Shown here: piece after piece, positions 1 to 6,335 of the stretch
Position numbering within the stretch: the first letter of the stretch is position 1
Layout of the letters: each line of letters begins with the position of its first letter
Source: Bacteroidales bacterium
Lineage (GTDB): Bacteria; Bacteroidota; Bacteroidia; Bacteroidales; Bacteroidaceae
DNA length: 8,077 bases
Direction: 5' to 3'
Assembly (NCBI GenBank): GCA_004555055.1
Contig: SFJN01000121.1
Location: 1-8,077 of the forward strand
Program-made: the position numbers and the translations under genes
The notes under the pieces: generated by a model
Database searches by the model: none
What the model saw: the letters and a program-made list of their open reading frames with translations, nothing else
What the model was told of the DNA's origin: nothing

Positions 1-138
1 CTATTCCACAAGACCGGCATACCCGACGATTCCACAAGGCAAGTGGCTACAAGGGTAATGGCAATAGATGGCAGAATGAAGTCGGGCTATATGGCTACGG
101 CTTTCAGAACGGCGTCTCTTGTGCATCCCCCTTTTAAT
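1..138. other. Upstream flank, possible 3' end of an unidentified gene
   Basis: No gene can be assigned here. Two plus-strand frames are open from the window edge: one stops at TAA 136-138 and one at TAA 208-210. The first is the better candidate for a gene tail, because it stops about 37 bases before the hairpin terminator at 175-205, whereas the second runs through that hairpin. The 45 or so residues in either frame match no family I recognise, and codon use does not clearly favour one. The minus-strand complement also reads for a short distance, so even the strand is uncertain. Confidence 0.2.
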
Positions 139-174
139 GAAAGGTCTTTTCCCCGGTCCGGTGGCAGCAAAAAG

Positions 175-205
175 GCAAAAAATCCCCCGAACAGGGCTTT
201 TTTGC
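175..205 (+). terminator. Intrinsic, probably bidirectional terminator upstream of the regulator
   Basis: GCAAAAAA (175-182) pairs exactly with TTTTTTGC (198-205). After one mismatch the stem continues with CCC (184-186) against GGG (194-196), leaving a seven-base loop. The A-run before and T-run after the GC core let it act in either direction. It probably ends the transcript of whatever lies upstream and isolates the regulator. The GC core is only 3 bp, so strength is uncertain. Confidence 0.55.
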
Positions 206-239
206 AGTAAAACACATGGTTTTTATTTCCGAAAAAATG

Positions 240-247
240 TAAATTTG
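240..247 (+). promoter_or_regulatory. Candidate -7 promoter box for the regulator gene
   Basis: TAAATTTG matches the Bacteroides primary sigma factor -7 consensus TAnnTTTG. It lies just after the terminator at 175-205 and 122 bases before the regulator's ATG. It predicts a start near 252-255 and a leader of about 115 bases. No good TTTG -33 element is seen at the expected distance (around 215-220), only a GGTTTTT stretch. This suggests a weak or regulated promoter, which would suit a low-abundance membrane regulator. Confidence 0.45.
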
Positions 248-261
248 CGGAAAATTACCTT

Positions 262-276
262 ACGGAATCCGTTCCG
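262..276. repeat. Small inverted repeats just after the regulator's predicted start site
   Basis: ACGGA (262-266) and TCCGT (268-272) are inverted around one base. CGGAA (263-267) also pairs with TTCCG (272-276), so two alternative small dyads overlap. They fall 10 to 25 bases downstream of the predicted start site. They could be an autoregulatory operator or a small leader hairpin, but at this length chance is a real alternative. Nothing else stands out between here and the ATG at 369. Confidence 0.25.
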
Positions 277-368
277 ATGCCTTGAATCACTCCTGGCGGA
301 GCCTATGTGCTTGCCCCGTCGGTTCGTGTTGGACTTCACATCAGCGCATTCCCTGTTAGCCTTTTACC

Positions 369-2798
369 ATGAATCACACCCTCCGTTTCCCCCTTCGACT
401 TTTGTATGCCGCTGTGCTGCTACTGGGCGTTTTGGCCTTCAGTGCCTGCAGCAAGCCCCGTCCCGTATGGAACATCGGTGTGTCGCAATGCAGCGATGAT
501 GCATGGCGTGCCAAACTCAACCGCGAGCTCACCATTGCGGGGTACGCCAGCGACGACATAAGGCTTCATATCGTTTCTGCCAACGACAACAGTGCCCTTC
601 AGGCAAAACAAATTGAACGTTTCGTGGCCGAAGGCATGGACCTTATCTTCATCTCTCCCAACTCGTCGGACTCCCTTGTCCATGCCATCGACAAGGCGTA
701 TGATGCTGGCATCCCCGTCGTGCTCTTTGACCGTCATACGAAAAGCAACAAGTACACCGCCTACATCGGTGCCGACAATTATGTCATCGGTTTCGCAATG
801 GGCCAATGTGTGGCAAACCGTATGGGCGGCCGAGGCGTGGTGGCAGAGCTGCAGGGCCTGCAGGGGTCTTCGGCAGCCATAGATCGTCACCGCGGTTTTT
901 CCGATGCCCTCAGTGCACATCCTGCCATCCGCGTCATCAGCGCGGGGGCAAAGGGCTGGACCATGCGCCACGGAGAAGAGGCCATGACGGAAATCCTCCA
1001 GCGTTCCGCTGCCGACGGGCGCGACATAGACTGTGTCTTCGGCCACAACGACCGTCTGGCCCTCGGAGCACGTCATGTGGCCATGCGCGAGGGCCTGCAC
1101 CGCATACTGTATTTCGGCGTGGACGGCCTGCCGTCGTCCGATGGTGGTATAGAGGCCGTGGCAAGCGGGAAGATGGAGGCTACGTACATCTACCCCACAC
1201 AGGGCCTGGAGATGGTCAGTCTGGCACGCCAGATTCTCACCCACCAGCAATTCCAGCGTGTCAACATCCTGGAGTCCGCCATCATCGACCACAGCAACGC
1301 CCAGCTTATGGCATTGCAATACCGGGAGATGGAACGTGCCAGTGAGGACCTTGAAATGCTGGACAGCCGTGTGGACACCTATTTCACGCGTCTGCACGTG
1401 CAGCAACGTGTCATTGCCGGATTCATCATTGTCGTAGTCATCATCATTCTTCTTACTCTGCTGCTCTACCGTTCCTATCTGGCCAAGGCCCGTCTGCACG
1501 ATGAACTTACGTGCCGGCATCAGGAACTTTCCCAACTCTACCGCCAGATGGAGGACATTGCGGATGCGCGTCTGTTGTTCTTCACCCAGATCGGACACAG
1601 GCTCCGCACGCCTCTTACCCTGCTCGTCGCCCCCGTAGAGACCCTGCTTGCCGACCGCAACCTGCCCCACGCGGCTCATGAACTGGTAGAGATGATGCAG
1701 CGCAATCTCCGCGGGCTGACCACACTGGTAGACCGTATGCTCGATCCAAAGAGCGGCGATGCCGAGGTTCCGGCTCCAGGTGAGCATACTCCCGGAGAAC
1801 ACCCGTTGCAGGCGACTGAGCAGGGAGTGGATGACATGTATGCCCTTGATCCGTATACACCGGACGACGGTTCTCCGGAAGATGGTGTCGGCGATGTCGA
1901 TGCCGGTGAACGAGAACAGATACTGGTGGTCGATGACAATCCTGATGTGCGGAAACTGCTGCGGAACATCCTCCATGATGCGGGTTACGCCGTCCATCTT
2001 GCCGCCGACGGTCAGCAGGGTTATGAGGCTGCCCGCACCAATGTCCCCGACCTTATCGTCAGCGACGTGATGATGCCGGTCATGGACGGACTCGAGATGT
2101 GCCGCCGGGTAAAGGCCGATGCCGTTACCTGCCATATTCCCTTGCTCATGCTGACGGCCCGTACGCTCGACGAACATCGTGTAGAGGGCTACCGTTATGG
2201 CGCCGATGCTTATCTCACCAAACCCTTTTCGCCCGCCATCCTTACCGCCCGCATTGCCAATCTCCTTGCCAACCGCCGGTCGCTCATCGCCTCATTTGCC
2301 CACGGATCCGCACCCGTTTCCGGCGATGTTCCGGCATTGTCGGCGGCTGGTGACCCCGAGAACGACTCTTCCGGCACCTCCTCCGCGTCGGGAGATGCCG
2401 CGGCCGCGGCCGACGTTTCAGCCGTACAGATGCCGCAGCAAGAGACGGCACCCCGGCTTTCGCCGCGCGACGAGGCCTTCATGGCGCGCTTCTCCGAGAT
2501 TGTATGCCGGCATCTTTCCGATGCTGATTTTGGAGTGGAGGATGCCTGTAGCGAGATGGCAATGAGCCGTGTACAGCTGTATCGTAAGGTAAAGGCGCTG
2601 ACGGGGAATACGCCCGTTGAACTCCTGCGGCGTGCACGTGTGGGGCGTGCACACGAACTGCTCCTTACCACGGACAAGAGCATTTCGGAAGTCGCCTATG
2701 CCTGCGGGTTCAGTGCCCCTTCGTATTTCAACAAATGCTTCAAGGACGAGTACGGCATTACGCCCGGCGAACTCCGTCCGGCTTCGACCGAAGCCTGA
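369..2798 (+). CDS. Hybrid two-component-type PUL regulator (sugar-binding sensor, HisKA, receiver, AraC) lacking the HATPase domain
   Basis: This is a membrane-spanning transcription activator of the type that controls PULs. The ATG is the first one after an in-frame TAG at 357-359. A hydrophobic signal ends in a lipobox-like FSAC (Cys27). Residues about 34-305 form a LacI/RbsB-type periplasmic binding domain (Peripla_BP_4 kind), with IPVVLFDR (115-122), a GLQGSS loop (163-168) and R173, FGHNDR (224-229) and GVDG (250-253). One membrane helix spans about 348-367. HisKA-like helices follow at about 400-459, with H410 in FFTQIGHRLRTPL. No N, G1 or G2 box of a HATPase domain follows. Instead a linker (460-517) with a doubled PGEH leads to the receiver domain (518-633: D522, D523, phospho-acceptor D566, T596, K618). 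An Ala/Ser/Gly/Pro-rich linker (634-696) precedes the AraC domain (697-803). Members I know of this architecture carry the kinase domain, so 809 residues is short for it. The reading frame is intact, so this is not a recent frameshift. The likely target is the susC-susD operon just downstream; the sugar ligand is unknown. Confidence 0.95.
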   Translation: MNHTLRFPLRLLYAAVLLLGVLAFSACSKPRPVWNIGVSQCSDDAWRAKLNRELTIAGYASDDIRLHIVSANDNSALQAKQIERFVAEGMDLIFISPNSSDSLVHAIDKAYDAGIPVVLFDRHTKSNKYTAYIGADNYVIGFAMGQCVANRMGGRGVVAELQGLQGSSAAIDRHRGFSDALSAHPAIRVISAGAKGWTMRHGEEAMTEILQRSAADGRDIDCVFGHNDRLALGARHVAMREGLHRILYFGVDGLPSSDGGIEAVASGKMEATYIYPTQGLEMVSLARQILTHQQFQRVNILESAIIDHSNAQLMALQYREMERASEDLEMLDSRVDTYFTRLHVQQRVIAGFIIVVVIIILLTLLLYRSYLAKARLHDELTCRHQELSQLYRQMEDIADARLLFFTQIGHRLRTPLTLLVAPVETLLADRNLPHAAHELVEMMQRNLRGLTTLVDRMLDPKSGDAEVPAPGEHTPGEHPLQATEQGVDDMYALDPYTPDDGSPEDGVGDVDAGEREQILVVDDNPDVRKLLRNILHDAGYAVHLAADGQQGYEAARTNVPDLIVSDVMMPVMDGLEMCRRVKADAVTCHIPLLMLTARTLDEHRVEGYRYGADAYLTKPFSPAILTARIANLLANRRSLIASFAHGSAPVSGDVPALSAAGDPENDSSGTSSASGDAAAAADVSAVQMPQQETAPRLSPRDEAFMARFSEIVCRHLSDADFGVEDACSEMAMSRVQLYRKVKALTGNTPVELLRRARVGRAHELLLTTDKSISEVAYACGFSAPSYFNKCFKDEYGITPGELRPASTEA

Positions 2799-2895
2799 GG
2801 TGCACGCCCCACCCCCGGTTTCCCTTGTTTTCTCCTTAACCGTAAAGAATCTGTACCTGCCCGCTGCGCGGTTTCTGTACGTTTCATGTCCTATG

Positions 2896-2954
2896 CCTTG
2901 TCGTCAGGAAGAATCGAAAAAAACATCCTATCTTCCTTGACGACAAGGTTTTTT
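2896..2954 (+). terminator. Strong intrinsic terminator after the regulator gene
   Basis: CCTTGTCGTCAGGAAGA (2896-2912) is the exact reverse complement of 2931-2948, apart from a single bulged T. This gives a 17-bp stem with an 18-base A-rich loop, followed at once by six T residues (2949-2954). It lies about 100 bases past the regulator's stop codon and upstream of the susC promoter, so it separates the two transcripts. The stretch 2799-2895 before it holds only a weak CCGC/GCGG hairpin (2861-2871) and no gene. Confidence 0.88.
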
Positions 2955-2981
2955 CTGTCCTTGTCCTAAGACAAAACGTAC

Positions 2982-3011
2982 TTTTCATGAAAATTTTGTT
3001 TCATTGAAACA
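2982..3011. promoter_or_regulatory. Pair of related A/T-rich dyads, candidate regulator-binding site
   Basis: TTTTCATGAAAA (2982-2993) is a perfect 12-base palindrome. TGTTTCATTGAAACA (2997-3011) has 7-base arms around one central T. Both share the core TTTCAT(T)GAAA, with centres about 16 to 17 bp apart, roughly one and a half helical turns. They lie 53 to 82 bases upstream of the susC -7 box, where an activator would bind. The regulator encoded just upstream is the natural candidate, but AraC-type proteins usually bind direct repeats, so the link is inference. Confidence 0.4.
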
Positions 3012-3053
3012 TTTGTCGCATTTTACGAACGATTTTTTAAAGTCTACATTGCG

Positions 3054-3080
3054 ATTCCGGTCGTACCTTTGCACCGGAAT
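3054..3080. promoter_or_regulatory. Inverted repeat flanking the susC -7 box, candidate operator
   Basis: ATTCCGGT (3054-3061) and ACCGGAAT (3073-3080) are exact 8-base inverted arms separated by 11 bases. The spacer contains the complete -7 box. A protein bound here would cover the site where RNA polymerase opens the DNA, as expected for a repressor. The right arm overlaps the predicted start site. No regulator for it is identified. Confidence 0.4.
3064..3071 (+). promoter_or_regulatory. Candidate -7 promoter box for the susC-susD operon
   Basis: TACCTTTG matches the Bacteroides -7 consensus TAnnTTTG, 81 bases before the susC ATG. The predicted start is near 3077, giving a leader of about 75 bases. 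No TTTG -33 element is found around 3038-3044; the region is T-rich at 3033-3038 instead. A good -7 box without a -33 box fits a promoter that needs an activator, as expected for a PUL operon. Confidence 0.6.
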
Positions 3081-3089
3081 TCAGCTAAG

Positions 3090-3118
3090 GGAAGGGTGAT
3101 TCACCGTCTCTGGCTTCC
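3090..3118 (+). other. Predicted hairpin in the susC 5' leader
   Basis: GGAAG (3090-3094) pairs with CTTCC (3114-3118). Immediately inside it, GGTG (3095-3098) pairs with CACC (3102-3105) around an ATT loop, leaving eight unpaired bases on the 3' side. The element would lie in the mRNA leader, about 35 bases upstream of the start codon. It resembles no known riboswitch I can name. A role in stability or translation is only a possibility. Confidence 0.3.
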
Positions 3119-3127
3119 GTAAATTCT

Positions 3128-3152
3128 GAAAAACACAAAACATAAAACACAC
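3128..3152 (+). promoter_or_regulatory. A-rich translation initiation region of susC
   Basis: The 25 bases before the susC ATG are almost entirely A and C, with a single T and no GGAGG-like sequence. Bacteroidota often initiate translation from unstructured A-rich leaders rather than Shine-Dalgarno pairing, so this supports the ATG at 3153 as the start. Confidence 0.5.
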
Positions 3153-6100
3153 ATGCAACAGTTCAAGAAATCAGTTACAGCAGCACTGATGGTCATGGCC
3201 TCGTCCGTGGTCTATGCGCAACAACGGATGGAAGTGACAGGAACCGTGGTTGACCCCTCAGGCGAGACGCTCATCGGAGCCGCCATCATGGAGAAAGGTA
3301 CGACGAACGGAAGCATTACCGATGAAGACGGACATTTCAAGATTAGCGTCCAGGAAGGTGCAACCCTTGTCATCTCTTATATAGGATATGACAAGCAGGA
3401 ACTTCCCGCTACTGCGGAGATGCGGGTTGTGCTTACGGAGGATGTACTGAACCTGCAGGAGGTGGTGGTGACAGGTTATACCACCCAGCGCAAGGCCGAC
3501 CTCACGGGTTCCGTCTCTGTGGTATCAACAAAGGAATTGAAGAAGACTTCCGACAACGACCCCATGCGTGCCCTGCAGGGTAAGGTGGCAGGTATGACCA
3601 TTACTGCCGACGGCTCGCCTTCCGGAACCGGTACGGTACGTATACGTGGTATCGGCAGCTTCAACTCTTCGCAGGACCCGCTCTTCGTCATCGACGGTGT
3701 TCCCACTACCTCATCCCTCAATTCGCTCAATATGAATGACATTGAGTCCATGCAGGTGCTGAAGGACGCTGCTTCGGCTTCCATCTACGGTTCGCGCGCT
3801 GCCAACGGTGTCATCATCATCACCACCCGCAAGGGAAAAAAAGGCGAGAAGGTGAAAGTGGACTTCGGAGCCAACTTTACGGCACAGTTCTATACGCCAC
3901 AGTCGATGATGAGCCTCTGCAACACGCAGGAATATGCTACCGCCATGGCACAGGCGGCGCTGAACGACGGTATCGACCCTGTAACCTACGCCGGCAACTA
4001 CGGACTCGACCTGCGGGCCTCGCAGGGAGTAGGCATCAAGGCTTACGACCCCGCTACCGGACAGTACAACAGCTACACCGTCAACGGACGTTACGACGGA
4101 TATATCAATGCCGCCAGAACCATGAACTTCAGCGACACCGACTGGCTGGAGGCCATATCGCAGACGGGATTCCGCCAAAGTTACGACCTCAGCGTGTCCA
4201 ACGCTACGGAAAAGGGCTCGGCACTCCTCTCGCTCGGATACAAGAAGAGTAGCGGTATTCTGAAATACACTGACTTCGAGAGTTTCTCTGCACGTGTGAA
4301 CACCAGTTATAACGTGAACCGCTATGTGAGCATCGGCGAAAACCTCAACGTCACCTATTCCGACCAGGTCAATTCCTTCCCCATGGAGAATGCCCTGAAG
4401 ATGTCGCCCACGGTTCCGGTGTACGAAGCGGACGGTGTAACGTTCGGCGGACCCGTCGGAGGCATGAGCGACCGCCACAATCCCCTGCGCGAACTCTATA
4501 TGAACCGCGACAACCGGCTGATGACCTGGCGCGTTTTCGGAAATGCCTATATAGACATCAAGCCTGTAGAAGGACTGGTGCTGCGTTCGAATTTCGGACT
4601 TGACTATGACCAGGGATTCATCCACAGCGTGAACTACACCTTCCATTCCGACATCGTGAACAATTCCACCCCCAGCGTTACACTGAGCGGGGCCAACGAC
4701 ACGAAGTGGACCTGGTCAAACACAGCCAACTACAACTTCACTCTTTGGGAGAACCATCATTTCGGCGTACTGGTGGGTATGGAGCTCCATCACCAGAACC
4801 GCGATGACTATTCGAGCTATGCCGAAATGTTCGCCTTGGAAAACTATAAATATATGTGGCCGGATGCCGCTACGGGTACGGAGCGTGCAACGGGTATAGC
4901 ATCGGGCTATAACCTGGCATCCTTCTTCGGCAAGGTCGACTACAACTGGAATGAGCTCCTGCTGGCTTCGTTCACCATCCGTCGTGACGGCAGCTCCCGC
5001 TTCGGACGCAACAACCGTTATGGTACGTTCCCTGCCGCAACCCTGGGATACCGCCTGTCGGAAAACCTCAAGAAAGACTGGCTCAACGACCTCAAGATTC
5101 GTCTGTCGTGGGGTGAGACCGGAAACCAGGCCATCGCCAACTCCGCCCGCTACGGACTCTTCGTCGCCGACTACGGAAACGACCGCATCACATCCACAGC
5201 CTACGACCTCTATCTCCAAGGCTCGGGCATCTTCCCCTCCGGATTCCGTGCCACCCAGACCGAAAACCCCAACCTCAAGTGGGAGACCACCATACAGTAC
5301 AATGCCGGTGTGGACTTCGCATTCCTCAACAACGGGCTCTTCGGTACCGTCGACGTCTATCTCAAGAAGGTGAAGGACATGCTCATCCAGCCCGCATACC
5401 TTGCATCGCTTGGCGAAGGCGGTTCCACATGGAGCAACGGACCCTCGCTGCAGAACTGGGGTATGGAATTCACCGTCGGATACCGCCACACCACGGCCTA
5501 CGGACTCACCTACTCCCTCAATGCCAATGCTGACTTCTTCCGCAACCGCGTCACATGGCTTCCCCTCAGCACTACGGGTTCCTATGCACATACCACTAAA
5601 GAAAACCTCGTTGAGGCACGTGTGCCCTACGGCTCCATCGTTGGATATGTCGTTGACGGACTCTACCAGAATGAAGAGGAGGTACGCAACAGCGGACAGG
5701 ACAATGCACGTGTGGGCGGTTTGAAATACCACGACCTCGATGGCAACGGACGCATCAATGCCGACGACCAGACATGGATCTTCAATCCAGTTCCCGATTT
5801 CTCGTGGGGTCTCAATGCCACATTGAACTACCGCAACTTCGACCTTACGCTCTTCTTCCAGGGTGTCTGCGGTGTGGATATCTACAACAACCAAAAGTTC
5901 CAGACCGACTTCTGGAGCATCACCGATGCCGGTAGCAACAAGGGAAACCGTCTGCTCGATGCCTGGACCAAAGACAACACCAGCTCCACCATCCCCGCTC
6001 TCACCACCAACAACACGGGCGACGAGGGACGTGCCTCGAGCTATTTCGTCGAACACGGATCATGGTTCAAGCTCCGCACCTTGCAGTTTGGATACAACAT

Positions 6101-6272
6101 TCCCCAGCACGTCCTCGAAAAGCTCCGCATGAGCAGTGCACGCTTCTATGTTTCCGGACAGAACCTCTTCACCGTCAAATCGAAGGACTTTACGGTTTCC
6201 GACCCCGAAAACCCCAACTGGGCTTATCCTAATGCCACTTCCGTCAGCTTCGGTCTGCAGCTCGGCTTCTAA
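3153..6272 (+). CDS. susC: SusC/RagA family TonB-dependent outer-membrane transporter
   Basis: This is the outer-membrane import channel of the PUL; with its SusD partner it takes up glycan fragments using TonB-derived energy. It has a signal peptide with likely cleavage at VYA|QQ after residue 22. A carboxypeptidase-regulatory-like beta domain (about 26-98) carries the typical GTVVD and GHFKISV segments. The TonB-box region is EVVVTGY (103-109), followed by the conserved LTGSV. The plug domain (about 115-225) contains the SusC signature VRIRG (162-166) leading to PLFVIDG (176-182), then SIYGSRAANGVI and ITTRKGKKG. The remainder is the beta barrel, ending in the terminal phenylalanine typical of barrel proteins. 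The full length of 1039 residues is normal for the family, and nothing is broken. There is no N-terminal STN domain, so sigma/anti-sigma control is not indicated. The symbol marks family membership; this is not claimed to be the starch-specific SusC, and substrate is unknown. Confidence 0.97.
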   Translation: MQQFKKSVTAALMVMASSVVYAQQRMEVTGTVVDPSGETLIGAAIMEKGTTNGSITDEDGHFKISVQEGATLVISYIGYDKQELPATAEMRVVLTEDVLNLQEVVVTGYTTQRKADLTGSVSVVSTKELKKTSDNDPMRALQGKVAGMTITADGSPSGTGTVRIRGIGSFNSSQDPLFVIDGVPTTSSLNSLNMNDIESMQVLKDAASASIYGSRAANGVIIITTRKGKKGEKVKVDFGANFTAQFYTPQSMMSLCNTQEYATAMAQAALNDGIDPVTYAGNYGLDLRASQGVGIKAYDPATGQYNSYTVNGRYDGYINAARTMNFSDTDWLEAISQTGFRQSYDLSVSNATEKGSALLSLGYKKSSGILKYTDFESFSARVNTSYNVNRYVSIGENLNVTYSDQVNSFPMENALKMSPTVPVYEADGVTFGGPVGGMSDRHNPLRELYMNRDNRLMTWRVFGNAYIDIKPVEGLVLRSNFGLDYDQGFIHSVNYTFHSDIVNNSTPSVTLSGANDTKWTWSNTANYNFTLWENHHFGVLVGMELHHQNRDDYSSYAEMFALENYKYMWPDAATGTERATGIASGYNLASFFGKVDYNWNELLLASFTIRRDGSSRFGRNNRYGTFPAATLGYRLSENLKKDWLNDLKIRLSWGETGNQAIANSARYGLFVADYGNDRITSTAYDLYLQGSGIFPSGFRATQTENPNLKWETTIQYNAGVDFAFLNNGLFGTVDVYLKKVKDMLIQPAYLASLGEGGSTWSNGPSLQNWGMEFTVGYRHTTAYGLTYSLNANADFFRNRVTWLPLSTTGSYAHTTKENLVEARVPYGSIVGYVVDGLYQNEEEVRNSGQDNARVGGLKYHDLDGNGRINADDQTWIFNPVPDFSWGLNATLNYRNFDLTLFFQGVCGVDIYNNQKFQTDFWSITDAGSNKGNRLLDAWTKDNTSSTIPALTTNNTGDEGRASSYFVEHGSWFKLRTLQFGYNIPQHVLEKLRMSSARFYVSGQNLFTVKSKDFTVSDPENPNWAYPNATSVSFGLQLGF

Positions 6273-6286
6273 AAGAATATCATCTC

Positions 6287-6310
6287 GCCTTCCGGAGGCT
6301 TTTTCCGGAA
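6287..6310 (+). promoter_or_regulatory. Mutually exclusive hairpins between susC and susD
   Basis: GCCT (6287-6290) pairs with AGGC (6296-6299) around a five-base loop and is followed directly by five T residues (6300-6304), resembling a small terminator. Alternatively TTCCGG (6290-6295) pairs with CCGGAA (6305-6310), which breaks the first hairpin and sequesters the T-run in its loop. Partial termination here could lower susD relative to susC. The first stem is only 4 bp, so any effect may be small. Confidence 0.35.
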
Positions 6311-6321
6311 TGCAATACACA

Positions 6322-6329
6322 TACCTTTG
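6322..6329 (+). promoter_or_regulatory. -7-like box immediately before the susD start
   Basis: TACCTTTG here is identical to the proposed susC -7 box at 3064-3071 and ends six bases before the susD ATG. If used, transcription would begin at about the ATG and give a nearly leaderless susD mRNA. No -33 element is evident. It may be a chance match, since susD is expected to be transcribed with susC. Confidence 0.2.
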
Positions 6330-6335
6330 AAAACA

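Noticed and set aside
3..38. Direct repeat ATTCCACAAG at 3-12 and 29-38.
   Set aside because: Only two short copies, 26 bases apart, with no similarity in the intervening sequence; there is no sign of a CRISPR array or att site.
119..499. A 126-codon plus-strand open frame crossing the regulator's promoter and start.
   Set aside because: It runs through the terminator, the -7 box and the first 130 bases of the regulator in another frame, has no initiation signal, and its product looks like random translation.
420..2177. A 585-codon open frame on the minus strand inside the regulator gene.
   Set aside because: Same codon-use artefact; it is exactly antisense to a well-supported coding region and resembles no family.
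2851..2880. TCTGTAC repeated around a CCGC/GCGG hairpin after the regulator's stop.
   Set aside because: The stem is 4 bp without a T-run, and the much stronger terminator at 2896-2954 explains transcript ending.
6270..6335. susC and susD are in the same frame with only one TAA between them, suggesting a read-through fusion.
   Set aside because: A stretch of 21 codons without a stop is common by chance (about one in three). Both proteins have their own export signals and work as separate polypeptides, and no read-through context is evident.
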